Positions 11,103 through 25,508 of a stretch of DNA of 64,000 bases are shown here, piece after piece (the first letter of the stretch is position 1; each line of letters begins with the position of its first letter). The notes beneath the pieces are model-generated. The model was not told where the DNA came from, searched no databases, and saw nothing but the letters and a program-made list of their open reading frames with translations. The stretch comes from Baylisascaris procyonis (Eukaryota > Nematoda > Chromadorea > Rhabditida > Ascarididae). The stretch is from contig JAZARR010000187.1 of assembly GCA_037389465.1 (NCBI GenBank), positions 248,001 through 312,000 of the forward strand. Reading direction: 5' to 3'. The translations under genes were made by a program, and so were the position numbers.

Positions 11103-14100
11103 ATTTGATATAATATTGTTGCTTAAGCAATACGACTCCGGTAATAATGTTGAACGTCTGATTTTCCACATATTTCAACGATCGAAAATGAGTTTTCTTA
11201 ATTATTCATCAGCAATTCAACAAATACTGGAGAAATCATGGAATACAAGCTTCACTTAAGGAATGAATGAATCTCAATGGTGATAGAGTAAACAAATCGA
11301 AGAGTTGATGGATGAAGTTATGTGAAAAATTGCAAATTAAAGATTTAAGTATGCTGAGATAGATCTGAAAGATATATTAAAGTTTAAAGTAATGCGACAT
11401 ACACAATCGTTGCGACACGATAGGTCACCTCTAGAACAAGTCACAAGCGCCGAAAGCTCATCATAGGCACAGTTGTTTGTTCGTTTATTTTCAAAGATCT
11501 CTCACTGATATTGCACAGATGCCGATGAACGCCTTTAGCACCTGAGGGCTATCATAAAGCCGCTGAAAATGTTCGCCATTTTCCTTTAAGAATGGCCGCG
11601 TATGTTGTTTGGAAGTTGCCTCTGGGTGACCGAACCCTTTCCCTCTATTCAAGCCCCTCCCTTTCCACTTCCTCTCCCATCTAGACAAGTGAAGGAAACT
11701 GTCTGCATAGGAATGAATAGAACCAAACTGAAGTTAATTACTATGAAAGGCGATATTGGCATTACACCTCATATAAGCACAAATCTAATAGATCGCACAA
11801 AGTTCAAATGCATAAGGAAATCATGGGTTACCTCATTGCATATAAATCAAATTTCGCATTACAATATATTATACGACAATCAATACGAAAGCAACAAACC
11901 AACACAATCACAGACTTATATCCATTTTTAAATGTTGCTGCATTTGTTTCTATTTCGACTAAATCTTTTCTTCCTTGCAATTCTCTTTTTTTTGGTCATA
12001 AAAAGTAAAATCTAGGTTGCTTTTCCTCCTAACCCGTAGAGGTACACAGTTATGCAGCCGCTTGTTTCGTTTCCGCTTTTGTTCACTGTCTTTGTAATTT
12101 ACTGAGTTAATTCATTCACTTTACTGCATTAATAACTCTATCGAAAGCTTTGCAAGTGGAGTAAAATTTATCCTTGCAAAAGCGCAGTTGAATTTTCCCC
12201 TTTTCCTCGCAAAACAAGCTTATCTCTATCACCAATAACTACAATAAATTCTAATGAAAATGTATCATTCAAAAATTTATATTTCCATTGATCATTTCTG
12301 ATCAATCGGTGGATCGCTGATCGTTCAGCAATCGGTACATCGCATTTAGAGATATCATCCTTAAATTTTCATTCAAAATGTCTTATAAGCTAAGGATTCT
12401 CGCCTAAAACCATACCTAGGACGACAGTTGTGTTTTGAATTTTTAAACTGAAATCTGCATAATCTGGAAAAAAAAACAAGTATGCCATTAAGCAATGATT
12501 CATCATATCTTTCATCACGCATTCCCGCAGTATTCGTTACCTCAAAACAAAATTGATAAAACTCATCAGGTAAGTTGCAGATAAATTAAAGGTAAATTTC
12601 TCATGAAATACTCCGATAAAAACTACGCCTATCTAATTGATGCATCTAAATTTTATAAAAAGTCATAGCGTGTAGATAGACAGACAAAATAATATATTGC
12701 ATGCCACACAAGTGGGAATATGTCCACCGATGCTACGATAATATGGATAATATGCGGGCTTTTTTTTACAAATTCATTCAACCGATTGTATTGAATCAGC
12801 TAAATAAACAATTAAACAAGCTTTCTTGTAACCGGTTTTGCATAAATCTTTCAAGGGAGACCGGTTTAACGATTGCAACTAATTCATCGGTTGAAAAAAA
12901 AAATTGATTATTAAGTTTTTTAGCACCTTTGGTTTAAATAATTTTCAAACAGGATTATTAGCTGAGATGAAATCATTTCTAAGATCACCTTAGACCGTGG
13001 ATCGCTATATCTTATATCACTAAGTTTTATCATCGCAGCTTTTGCGTCCACTCAATTGAAACCAACAAGTTCAGACATACACATACAACACCAACATAGA
13101 TATAGACAGAATAAATAAGAGTGTGCTATTGCGCTTTTGAAACCTATCGACAAACGTTGCGCGTATGTGCACAAAGATCGAAGAAAACAAACATACGGAT
13201 ATACAGCTATAGAATTGCCACTGAATTTTATACAAAAAATGCAAAAAAACTGGCTATTACCTCTGAAATGGATATAATAGAATAAATTAATATAAAGATT
13301 GCTTATACACTTGAGTTTGGGACCGCTTATGCATTAAGTAAAATAATTCTTCGATTATTTAAACTTGAATGAACATAAAGGATTCCTTCCTACGTGGAAT
13401 ATTTCATTTTGCAAGTGTTCAAATAATATTTTCAGTTGTAAATAAAAATTTTAGTGAAGAATATTTTCGAATATATCGGATGCAAATCAACATATGATTA
13501 AAGAGGAGCCATTTTTCTAATAACAAAGAAATGGATAGCATCTATCATTTTATCAAATTTTCGCATTCGAACTGAGAGGCACCTTTCAAGTTGAGGTTCA
13601 ACTCATATACCACTTCATCAAAAACCCCTTCCCTTCCCTTTGTTTTTGGAAAAGTAGGACGGTTTCATTAATCAGGTACGATGCAACGACCAAGGGGTTT
13701 TCTTGTTGGCCATATCTTTCTTATCGATTTTATTTGCAACTTTCAATTTCTTGCCCTTAATTCTTAAAAAGACTTCAATTATTCCACTACGATCATAATA
13801 CCCGTCCAACTGCCCCGTAATCTTATGACTCCTATTCAAATAAAATGAAAACAATCCCACAAGGAAGTATTCTAACGCAACATAATGTAAAAGCAAAGCG
13901 GTGTGCAGTTTCGGTGGAACTACGATAGATTGCCCAACGGAAATGGGGCAGAACCGGGAGAGGAATTGAAGAAGAGCGAAGAGGGGAAGGTAGAAGAAGA
14001 GTAATTCAATTTTATGCCTTTTTTGGGGGGAATTAAAATAGGCCGTGAGATCGGTTCGTTTGTGCGCTTCCTCACACCACATTATTTTCTAAAGAAATAA

Positions 14101-15630
14101 CACCTAAACATATAATGTGAACGTAACTCTTGCAAGCATTGATGAATGTTGCGTACATGAAATAATCATTCATAACTTAGCTAAACACCTCAATGTTTCA
14201 AATAAATCCACTGAAAATACGCAACATCGACAAATAGGACATACCAGTAAGCAATGCCTAAATGTTATGAACATTTGTTATCAACTGTGGTGAATGATTT
14301 CAGCAGTGAGCAAAGAAAAGTTGATCCGTTGAATGGCCAATAACTATTTTCTCATTGCTATATTCGTCTACTGATGTTATCGACCGACAATCACCTCCAA
14401 CATTTCACTGATTATTTCAAGGAGAGGAATCGACATTTCTATCTGACAGGTTGAAAGTCAACGATGCACAAGATGTCTTCATAAAAAAATGCGCAAACTA
14501 CATATATCCCATCTCGAGATAACGGTACTAAATGTTATGAAGATTATTCAGAGAAGAATGATTCTAGCAGAAAAGACTGAATATATGCAACATGCGAGAT
14601 GAAAACAGATAGGAGGGAAGGGTAAGGGAAGGGTGAATGCATCGAGGGAGGAGAGGGGGTGGCAGGGGAGCCCAGATAACTAACATCAACAATCATCATC
14701 TACCACATGAAATCAAGAGAAAGGCACTATGATTATGAAGACAATCAATTCGACTCGTTACATCGTTATTGTGTCAAGCTACCAAGTTATATATAGAGAC
14801 CGATAGAAGGAAGGAAGATGAATATTGGCATAAGATGTATCGGTTAAAAAGGAGCATCATAACTGCACAATAAATTCGATTCCTCTGAGAAATTGGTTTC
14901 AGCAATAAAACTTTTATTTACAAGCGAAAAAAAGAAGAAATTTTGCAAATAAAATATTGAAGCGATAAGAAATGAAATTTCCATTTACGATTCTCTAGAA
15001 CAATTCAAGTGATTGCCCAATTGCCCGTTTCAATAAGCGCAAGCAAATATAAAAAATTTGAAAGAATATTAGTCGTGATCTAGTGACTTTGATGTGAGCA
15101 ATCAATAATTACAAATAATTCAAAGGAACCACTCTTATGACTATTTCTAGAAATGATCACAGCACGAAAAATTCCATTCTTTTACTAGCTAGGACGTTAA
15201 GGATTTGAGCGTAGAGACTTTTCAGAAGAAACGATGGATAAGCCTCGACGATGCGATTCAATGAGCAGTAACAGTAGGAAGGATGTGATATTTCCTGGAA
15301 AAAGCAATTTAATGTCCGTAATAATAGACCAGGACAACGATTCTAGAGCTTCGAAATGAAGGACAAAAATGTGAGATGAATAAGACCTAAAACACAAAAA
15401 TCATCACTCTTGCGCGAAAAGAAACACTATTCAACTAATACATCGTACGTCAGCAGTAAGGCATCTACACTGCGAATCCTGCTCAACCCATTAGTTAGAG
15501 AACAGAGAGAAAGACAGGCAGAGAGCCGTAGACATAATGGAGATTCTTTGATCGTCAACGAAATGCCATTCGGAGAGCACAGACACATATCCTGATCGTT
15601 TTCAGGTAAACCTATCTGCTACCGTAACAT
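11103..15630. other. Gene-free stretch
   Basis: The stretch is AT-rich with short random open frames. The longest is a 136-codon minus-strand frame at 14082-13672 that starts in a pyrimidine-rich tract and shows no domain, signal peptide or clean splice context. A short tandem motif (ATTCTTATAACAAAAT-like, about three copies) lies just beyond the end at 15630-15685. Confidence 0.5.
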
Positions 15631-15705
15631 TCTTATAACAAAATATTCTTATAACAAAATCTCACTCCTATAACAAAATTCATAAGTACAGTTCTGACCG
15701 TATGC

Positions 15706-16192
15706 CAAAATATTAATACGAAATATAGATCACGAAATAAATAAATTAATTAAATGAATAATTGAATGAAATAGATTAATTAATTAAAAAATAAGTAAAT
15801 TGAATGAATAAATTCAACAAATAAATTGGAGAAATAGATAAATGAAGAAATGAATAAATAAAATAAATAGATTAATTAATTGAATGAATAAATAAATAAA
15901 TAAAATTAATAAATAAATAAGATAAATAAGCGGATTTAATTAATTAATTAATTAATTAATTCAATAAATAAGTAAAATAAATAAATTAACTAAATGAATA
16001 AATAAATTAAATAAATGAATAAACTTAATAAAAAAAGAAATTGAATGAAAAATCAAATTGAATAAATAAACAAATTGAATAAATAAATAAATTGAATGAA
16101 CAGTTGAATAAAACAAATAAATAAATAGATTAAATAAATAAGTTAAATGAATAAATGAATTAATTAATTAAACAAATAAATAAATGAATGAA

Positions 16193-16228
<36 letters not shown>
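15706..16228. repeat. AAATAAAT-type low-complexity tract
   Basis: About 520 bases of imperfect (AAAT)n / (AATAAATG)n sequence containing a pure (TTAA)n patch near 15940-15960 and a clean (AAAT)n run at 16190-16228. It passes directly into a (TA)n block. Confidence 0.9.
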
Positions 16229-16278
<50 letters not shown>

Positions 16279-16305
16279 CAGACTCCTCCTTTTTGGATTT
16301 CCGCT

Positions 16306-16382
<77 letters not shown>
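16229..16382. repeat. (TA)n microsatellite interrupted by a 37-base unique segment
   Basis: TA repeats run from about 16229 to 16274 and from about 16312 to 16382. Between them, 16275-16311 is unique sequence that recurs at 16658-16694 with one difference (ttccGctcgg against ttccTctcgg). Confidence 0.95.
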
Positions 16383-16385
<3 letters not shown>

Positions 16386-16657
16386 ACATACGCAGTTCAT
16401 ACGCAGTTGAGCTCAGCGTACCATCTATGATTCACACTCATGTATGCCAGTATATTTGGAAGTCATTTCATAAAGCCCTTTCTCATGGAATTTGCGGAAA
16501 TTGTGGTGAACAATAAAATAAACTCAGTATTTGACGAGAACTTTGCAAGAAATGAGAAAACAACGAATTCAGGCTCAAAAAGAGAAGCTTTGTCAATGCC
16601 AGGCGGATTTCTAGTCTTCCCTCCTCTGGTCCTACACAACTTAGGTGTTCCCAACGC

Positions 16658-16694
16658 ATTTCAGACTCCTCCTTTTTGGATTTCCTCTCGGCAT
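16658..16694 (+). repeat. Second copy of the 37-base segment found inside the (TA)n block
   Basis: It matches 16275-16311 at 36 of 37 positions in the same orientation, 383 bases downstream. Here it is flanked by ordinary unique sequence, so this is probably the source copy. Confidence 0.9.
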
Positions 16695-19600
16695 TTCCAT
16701 TCGCCTGCCTTTTCAGTCTAGTTTCCTAAGTCCAAATGTTCCTTTCATTTCCGCTTTAAACACAAAACATTGTGCAGCACAGTCGTCTTAGTAGCGAAAC
16801 GGACAATTTCTATTACATGCCACTACTGGCAAAAAGCATAGTATCTATGATGGTGCAATGCACTAACTATAAAGCAGCAATATTTAAGAAATAGGGCAAT
16901 TTATATGGGAATTCCATGAATTTTTTACGCTAGGCACATTGCATCCATTTTATATATTGCTCTGTCTAAAGGAATTTCTTTCATGATCCATGACTCGTAA
17001 ACAGGATCACAATTAGGCGTACCAGAAACAGAGTGTTGAAAAGGTTTGCGCAAACTCCCAAGGATTTGCAGCAGCAACAAATCTGCACCTCGTAATATAG
17101 AATGGCCATTAATGAATATATGCAAAAATTGCACCCCTTAATGCACTCAGAGGCTTCGGAACTTCAGTCACACAAAACTGCTCATCAGCAAGAAATTTAT
17201 TCTTTCGATTTTCTTCATTTTCAAGCATCATATTGCAAAAACCAGGACTGGCAACGTGGGAATTTTTGATGATGATAGTGGGACAGAGGAAGAGGTTTCG
17301 AAGAGGGGCGGGAAGAACCTCGAAGAGTCTTCCTTTTGTTTTCTCAACAATGAAATATAGATCGTCAGAACAATTCACAAATGACAAATTTCTTTTTATT
17401 TTTCACTAGAACTCATCCTGACGAAATTCGCTGATGCTACAAGTTCGATCTTCTGCTTTCTTCCTCTACCCCTCCCTTACCTCCCAACCAGCCCAAAATT
17501 ACTGGGAGTGGCAGTTATTAACGACCACAATTAGAATATGAGTAGACAGAGAATTTGCGCTATGAATAAATGAGATGAAAACCTTAAAAAATGGTTTTTG
17601 AGCAATTTAACTATTATTCTCACTGAAATCGATAGCCTATGAAAATTGTTCAACTTTCGTTCTCTCGATCACTAAGACGATTTTGATATCGGCAAATAGG
17701 ATTTCAACCAATTATCTACTTCAGCAAATGCAAATCGATAGTGAATCGGCACTAAGAGGAAAATTAGTTAACTCAAAATGGCCCACCATCATAGCTAATA
17801 AAATTGCTCTCTTTCCACAAAAAGAATAGCTGTACCTTCCACCTCTTCTATGCTTCCAGAAGATGATATCTTATTGTGGATGGATTTTCTGCTTTATTAG
17901 CATCTAAAGAGCAAACTCTTCCGAACAAGAAGCACTTAATGAAAGGAAATGCCAAGCATAGTTTGAGGCTTTTCCATGTTATCCTCTCACATTCAAAAAC
18001 TTAATCCTATACTTTTATACAAGAATTTAATCCTTTCTTCTCTCTTCTAGTTAATCTAACAATGTTTAATAAATATTACAATATGGAATATTTGGTTAGA
18101 AATGCATAGAACTTTATAATAGTTTATTGTAAATCAACGAAAAAGAAAATTAATGTCGCTGTCGATGATTGAATGATTCTCAATGAAACAATAGTGCTGA
18201 TATCGGAAAAGGGAAACAAACAAATGCGGATCGTTTATTGAACACTGCATCGCATCATCATGCAGTGGTGATGTTCAATCACTTCGAAATCATTCCCATA
18301 GACAATTATGAATAAACTCAATAGGATTACAAGAAGATCCTATCGTTGAAATCTTACAAATCATATAATCATAAAGGTAAAAAATTTAATCAGTTGCATT
18401 AATCAAGAATAATGCTGTATTAGTGCAACTTCATATTAATTAGACCATATTATATGAAATGTCTCGAATTTGTTTCCATTCTTTTGATAGAAAGTTCGAT
18501 CCTTCGGCATTTTTTTTACAAACCAGTGTAATTGTATCAATGTGAGGTATTCATAGAACACAGGCTTAGGCCGAATATTCAAATGCAGTGGAACAGTTAT
18601 CAAACTAGTTGATAGAGCGGTTTCGCACCTAATCAGCAATCGGCTGGGTGAACTTTAATTAAATGCAAATAAATCTTTATATGCAAATGTGCAAATCTAT
18701 GTAGAAATGCCTATCGGCTAGCCGAATAAACATACAACGGTTTTGCATGACGGATTTGATAACAATGTGATCAATTGATCAGATTTAACGACAAAATAAA
18801 TCACTGATCACAATGCAAAGAAATGTTCATTGATAGTGGCAGTCAAGAATTGTCTACATTACAGTCAAAATATAAAACATTTACAAGTGAAGCAAACATC
18901 AAAATGTCTATGATTTCGTTTTCAGTTGAAAATACTTCGACTGTCATAAAAATTCAGATGTATAAATTAAAATTCTCTAAATTTTATTAATGAGTGATTT
19001 CATCAATAAATACGGCTGTCAAGTGAGATAATTCATCCCACTATCTTACAAATTTTACACCTAAATTTAAATAAAATTTATTTGGCTAAATTTTCAATCG
19101 CATAGGGTCCATATCCAGTTGAAGCGATGCGCTTATAATAAGTCATCTCCCCCAACCCTAGCCCCCCTCCCCTCCCCAAGGATCCTAATTGAGATAGGGA
19201 AGAATAGAAAATGCTGCGCGGAAATCCGAAATATTACGCAGATGTTGAAAAAAAAAAGAATAAATACAAACAGAGGTGGTATAGGTAAACCTCATCTAGA
19301 AAGTTGAAAATCTGCCTATTTTATGATCAATGCTAACACCTGCCATAGCCATTCCAGAACTAGAATTTCAACCATTATTACCTTACAGATTGATGATTGG
19401 GTCATTTAAAGAAAGATATCTTTTGATACGATATACGAGCAAGTCTCACTTAGCAATTAGAAGAGATGTGGAGACAGATTTCGAAACTTTCGAGAAACAA
19501 GCAGCAATCAGACGATAAGACGATGATACCTATAGAAAATTTAAAAAAAGAGTCATCCAAAAATGCAACACTTCGTCAGCCAAATTAACCAATCACAAGA

Positions 19601-20470
19601 TCTCATTCGCTTCCGAATCGCTGAAGCAAGACTGTTTTAGCAAGAGTACTTACTATTGAAATTCCAATTTCGTTCTGCAAAAAGATTTCTAACGATTTGC
19701 TAAATAGCGAATGGGAAATTCCACAGAATTTTCTTTAAAAAAATAGAATTTTTCTAAAATTTGTGAGCAAATCTAATTTTAAGAAAATCGATAGCATATT
19801 TACTGCAAAAAAGCATAAAGTGAATAAGAAAGTTCAATATTCTTTACTGCGTCGAAAACTGATCTTAAAAAAATCGACCCTTACAGCGAAGAAAATTTGA
19901 TCTTTATTGATTAGTATCTGTGCATAAGTATCACCTAGCCGAAGATATTTTTACAATCGAATACATGATGAGAGGTACACAAATGCATGGACAACATCGT
20001 TTTTCACTAAATGATTAGACACGTAAAACCCTCGTAAGAGTATTCACGGAATCCGCCATTGCAGCAATCGAACACTACGCGCTCTAATCTTAATTCGGTT
20101 CTACCAAAACACAACATTCTAAAGTCGCATTTTGAAGTCATTTCCCATGGCCATTCCAAATGACACATCAAAAGTATCCTTATTCTCACAACATTAAGAG
20201 CTCCTAATGATAATGGGTAAATAAAGAGCAACTTAGGGATATATTTATTCATCTAACTGTTTCAGGGCCCTTGATGAGGGTATTTTATTACTTTACCATT
20301 TGTCAAAATTGATAGAAATCTGAATTTATGTGCAACACTAATACTAATCAATCCATAACGTGAAGTTTTGTTTCACTAATTGAATGGCAAAAATAATCTA
20401 ACAGAATTTACTTTATGAGAAATTTATCTCAACGAATTTTCGAACTATGCAAAAGAAAGAAATACATGAA
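16695..20470. other. Gene-free stretch
   Basis: There are only short frames. Two overlapping minus-strand frames at 17387-16925 have somewhat protein-like composition but no recognisable motif and no clear splice partners. The rest is AT-rich unique sequence. Confidence 0.45.
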
Positions 20471-20477
20471 GAAACAT

Positions 20478-20618
20478 TTAATACGCATGCGTTATCAACT
20501 TTGCAGCAACAATCTTCCAGCATCAAAATTCACGTAAAACAAATTTCGTGAATGGATTGTAACCTAAGGATTAGAGTTATGAAATGCTTATTACGCGACA
20601 TACATACCAAACAAAGGG
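20478..20618 (+). repeat. Dispersed repeat family, copy A
   Basis: Shares GTTATCAACT, TTTCGTGAATGGATTGT, CCTAAGGATTAGAGTTA, GAAATGCTTA and ACATACCAAACAAAG in order with copies at 21511-21720 and 25256-25415. It is the most diverged and shortest of the three. Confidence 0.85.
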
Positions 20619-21510
20619 ACTAATTATTTCACCCTTATTTGTGAATTTAGAATACGGGTGACCAGCTTTATAGATTCGAATGGAAGACATAAATTTAGGC
20701 CACTTTGCTGAAAGCGGTAAGTTAGAAGGTAGAAGATGAGCATACTCATCCGATCAAACAATGAACGTTGCTCATATTTGACCGACCGAATGAGCACCTA
20801 ATCACATCAAAAACTAGAAAATATCTTTGGAATTTTTGGAAAAAACCCCGCCAATTATCCTTAAAACCAACAGCTATTTGGTAATATTTTTTTCGAGAAC
20901 GGTCTTTTGAATAATACGAATCGATTTTTTCAAATGCGAAGAAATTTCACCTCAAAAAATGGTTACATAAATGAATTGTGGCATTTTTTTAAGAGTCGAA
21001 GAGACAGAATTTGAGATGATGACGCGACCGGAATCAAGTGAAAAATTTGTGGCACAGCAAACAATGCGAATAAAATCCGTACTGCGAGCGCGGATCTTGC
21101 CGAGAGAATGCCACTATAGTTTGAAGTGCAATTGGCGAAAAATCTGACGAAAATATTAGCACCTCGGATTGATATCTCTCATTTATCTTTTGTTTCTATC
21201 TTTCCTTAATGATGGATGCAACTATTCCTCCTTTCCGCATTACATCACTTCTTTCGATCATTAAAATAACCCCTCCCGTTGCCTCCTTATTGATTCTTTT
21301 CTATGTCATTTCGAAATATCAATGACGAAATACGAAATACGAAAATTTTTCAATAAAATACTTTATTAGGCATTCTTTTCGCTGCTTTGTAGGCTCTAAA
21401 TAACTCCCATATAGTTTAACTCTTTGTACACAAAACACAATTTCTGGAATCCGGGACACAGAATCGAGGTTTTCACGTTGTCCATTGAAAGACAGAAGAA
21501 TTACAAAGGT

Positions 21511-21720
21511 AAACATCTAATGTGCATACGTTATCAACTCTCGAGAAACAATCCTGCGGCACCAAAATTCGCATAAAATACATTTCGTGAATAGATTGTC
21601 ACCTAAGGATTAGAATTAAGAAATGCTTACTACAGCACATACATACCAAACAAAGTTTTCACTCTTTAACTAACGATCTTGTCGCATTACACTATTTTCC
21701 TAACGATAAATTTCTAGAAG
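21511..21720 (+). repeat. Dispersed repeat family, copy B
   Basis: Matches copy A over its first 150 bases, and matches copy C through the right part (TAACGATCTTGTCGC, CTATTTTCCTAACGATAAA, TTTCTAGAAG). The element is therefore at least 210 bases long. No terminal inverted repeats or target duplications were made out. Confidence 0.85.
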
Positions 21721-24700
21721 AATTTCTCATATTTCTAGCATTGCTTTCTTACTATTATTATTGACAACAAATTACCACTATTATTGCTAAACAAGTTCTT
21801 ACCAAGATTAGTGGCTTAATTGATGCTTGTTCCTACATTCCTTGCACACTACTTGCAAAATGTGCCCGTTTACTACCAATTTCCTTACATCACTGAAACT
21901 TCCTTTTGCTACTGTTTCTTATCTGCATTGTTACAGTGGTAGCACTTATGCAATTAGTACTAAAAATTTATTTCTTGCTCTACTACTACTATTAAACATT
22001 CATATCGATAGTACATACTGGTGTTAGAGATGCTGCTTATTACTCTCAATTGCATCATTAACTACGGATAAATATAACAGTGCCCGATATGTCAGTAGAT
22101 AGTAACAAGAGCAGCAATGAATAATACTTGTAAAATAGTAGATAGCAACATAACACTTCTCAAAGCAACATGAGACAACTTCCGAAGCCGTCTTATCCAC
22201 AAGTCCCTCAGATTCAATCTCCCAGCACATTCCTTCTCATCCTTTCATTAAGTGGCGCCACTTTGCCAACTGCTCTCTCTCCTCAAATCCAATAACACTT
22301 CTTCTTGCTGATCTAAGTTTACAATAAACAGTTCTGCGATTCTTGGCATCGATGCGAATATATTTAAAGGGTTGTGATTCAACAGTCAACAAAATCGTTG
22401 ATAAACATGTCATGAATATGAAGCCCAATAAGAAAAAATACTACCACCGAGTGTATGCTGTTTCTGCGGCACATCGCCACAACTTAACTATCATTCTAAA
22501 TACTAGTGAGATATAACTAAATATCTATAAGTATATATAGAAATAATTCAAATAAGAAGATCACAAAACCAATTCAAACATAATCAATTAGTAAAGAGTA
22601 TTCGCAAAAGCTGCTGAAGAAAGGAATGGAGACTCGATGCAGTTGTCATACAACCCGTTTTAGTTGGAATTGGATCAGAATTTGTGCAGCGATCGACATA
22701 GAGACGATGTGAGTGGTGTGGAAACGGCAACGCCACAAAACGGAATTTTTCGATAGTTGCGCTGCCCACACAACAATGGATGTCCATCATGTGCACCTGC
22801 ATTGAATTGATGCAACCAGCATCACTGCAGAAAGTCCATCCACTCTCCCACTCGAACACCTTTCATTGATGACCTTCTTTCAACAGTTCGCCTCAGGGTT
22901 TCATCTCTCAGCATCCGCGTCATCGATTCGGCTTTCGGATTCCACTCTCAATATGTTAGTTATTAGCGGCTATAAGAGTGAGTGCAACATAACCATAAAT
23001 AATATAAGACTTCGAAACGCATCCATATCCAAGACATCAGGTTCTCTTTTCATCCTACTGGACGTTCCGGTACGACACATAACCACTGATATTGTATGGT
23101 GGTGAGTTTGAGCTCAGACTTCGTGAACTAGAGACTAATGCCATGTAAGCATCATCCTTCGACAGCGTCGAATTTCCTGGTTTCTCGAGATAGATGGTGA
23201 AATTTCATGGGCTCATAGATCTAGACGGCAAGTGAGCCGGAACTTGCGAAGTAACAATGTCGTGCAAAATGTTGCAGCCTTACTGCTATTAAACATAAGT
23301 GCAGTTAGTATTAGTACTTGCAAAATTTTAACCATCATCACTCATCAATGCTGCTAGTTCTATTAAACACTATTACCTTTCATCTTATTATACGCTTCTA
23401 CAAACTTGCTTTGCACAGGTGCATCATAGCGACACTTCCTCCTTATGTATGTATGAGTGCATGCGCGCATTTGCTTGCCTATTTTTCCCATTGTTTAACT
23501 AGGAAATTATTCAAGTAAAAGTTTAAAAGTTGGTGGATAAAAAAATCAGGAGAGCTTCGCCTCATATAGCATATTTCAAATTGATCGAAAAACTACGAAA
23601 TGAAGTATAAATATTTTAAAAAAAGGCTAAAAAATTTATGTGCTTTTAACGCCGATCGGATTAAGCATCACACTTCTCTGAGGCTGTCCCTTATCTATAT
23701 CGTCGCTGATGTTTCTCATTACTAGAATTACTTATATCGTCATCAATACTCTTAACTAGCTTTATTCCTACCTATGGCATCTGCACCACTGGTGGTAGTA
23801 CTGAAGATCCACCGAAAATTTTTTGATCCCTAATAGCTAGAACATCGGTGTGTTAAGGCTAATTCAAAACTTTGTTCAAATATAGTTTGCCCTTTCTTCG
23901 ATCTGTCACGTGAGGACCTTTTCCCTTTCTCTATAGAACAACATACTTATCGATATCAATTGCAGCAAGAATCTGCAATTCTTTATTTGTTTCAAACTTT
24001 TTTCATAGAGGAATTATAAATAATCTATACGGCTTAAAACTAGAGACTTATGGTTTAATAATCTTTCAGAACAAAACAAAGTACCGAACAGACTCACTAC
24101 CACAGTTATAAGACCGCTCACAATGAAAAAAGCTCTCTTGCAGTAAGAATATCGCACATTTTCTCTGTAGTTAATATTTCGAACCGTAAAATGACGATGT
24201 ACTTAAGAATAGTATTCTAACATAGGAAGAAGAGATGCGAAATGACTTCTTCCCTGCACAGCAATGTCATTTAGTATGAGAATCTGCACAATGGTGTTGG
24301 ATAAGTGCAATACCCAATATATAAAAAAAGGTATATGGAGAAGGAAGGAAGTACCTTCGGGAATGATAACATCCACTTCCCAGAACATATCATCTACAAT
24401 TAATGGACATGCCACCAAGGAAGTGGTCTTATCCTCCTAAAGATTTTGCCAATCCTAGTGGATAGTCGAATATATATAAAGCGACAATTCATCATTAATA
24501 TCATAACTATGCAGCAATGAATCAACTTCAAAAAACTCACATTCAATGTCCACCTGGATTGGTAGCATTGCATCGATGTGGGATCATTCCAGCCTTGCAT
24601 CCATCTCATCAGTGTATACGAACGATCCAAGTGGCCAGTCATGCAAAACACCAGGTATGAATGACTTCAGCGTTCTGAAAGATGTACTCGTTTACAAAAA

Positions 24701-25255
24701 CGCACTGTTTATGATTCGTAAGGATAGACCTACAACATGAATCTAATAGCAGGCTCATCCATAACAGATAGCCTATTGGGCAACCTGAGTGATACAAAGG
24801 ATCATAAGCCTTAGCAAATTTCGCATGCACAACTTCGTGACCGAAGAAATTATTCATAGCGAAGCAGATATTTAACAGGTAGGCAGATCATCATTAGATC
24901 TCAGCTGAACGCCTTTCAAGAAGCCGGACTGATGTTAATAAAACAAGGTGAGATCAAGGAGATCTTTCACAATATTCTCGTCGGTCATGAATTCCATTGT
25001 ATTGCTCACAGTACTGGTTAGATTAGGGGGATCAATAATTTGCATTTCTCTTTTATAATTTATTTTCGAAAATAGGCAAAACGATTGGTCGTTTGCAAAT
25101 GCAAGTCTATGTCTAGATACATTAGCTATGTGGAATACATGAGACAGCAATAACGATAGTGATGCGAAACTTCAATTCCGAGGCTATGCTGCAGATTGTC
25201 TGGTGTAACGATTTGTTATTAGGTAGCTTCCTGATGTACCTTCTTGATAACGAAG
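21721..25255. other. Degenerate, coding-like patches without an assignable gene
   Basis: Several minus-strand frames (22859-22584, 24857-24639, 24651-24400, 24418-24203, 25150-24935) have protein-like composition but are broken by stops and frameshifts. Isolated motifs such as FFGHEVVHA (HExxH-like) and IPEGTSF (P450-like) appear without the rest of either family. This may be a dead gene or old transposon. Confidence 0.3.
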
Positions 25256-25415
25256 GCATCAAAATTCGCATAAAGTACACTTCGTGAATGGATTGTCACC
25301 TAAGGATTAGAGTTAAGAAATGCTTACTACAGTACATACATATCAAACAAAGGTTTCACTCTTTGACTAACGACCTTGTCGCCTTACACTATTTTCCTAA
25401 CGATAAATTTCTAGA
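25256..25415 (+). repeat. Dispersed repeat family, copy C
   Basis: Close to copy B across nearly its whole length, ending at the same TTTCTAGAAG. A further short match to sequence right of copy B (ATTTCTAGTATTGCTTTCT against ATTTCTAGCATTGCTTTCT) lies at about 25815-25835. This suggests something was inserted into the original element between them. Confidence 0.85.
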
Positions 25416-25508
25416 AGAGCTATCACTTATATAACTCGAAATAATTAACTTAGAAATTTATAAACGATAGATTGAAAATACTAACGCTCAGCAAGTGTTT
25501 GCAAGCTT

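Noticed and set aside
10950..11171. Open minus-strand frame with [17 protein letters not shown]
   Set aside because: It is the wrong frame of PTR exon 1; the other frame gives [14 protein letters not shown].
13672..14082. 136-codon minus-strand frame as a gene
   Set aside because: It has no motif, signal peptide or splice partners. Part of it is a translated pyrimidine tract, and length alone is not enough in AT-rich DNA.
16160..16389. Ile-Tyr repeat proteins on the minus strand, and similar ones at 36464-36739 and 54756-55114
   Set aside because: These are translations of (TA)n microsatellites.
24203..24857. Cytochrome P450 or metallopeptidase pseudogene
   Set aside because: Only single short motifs match; no heme-binding Cys region and no second zinc motif were found.
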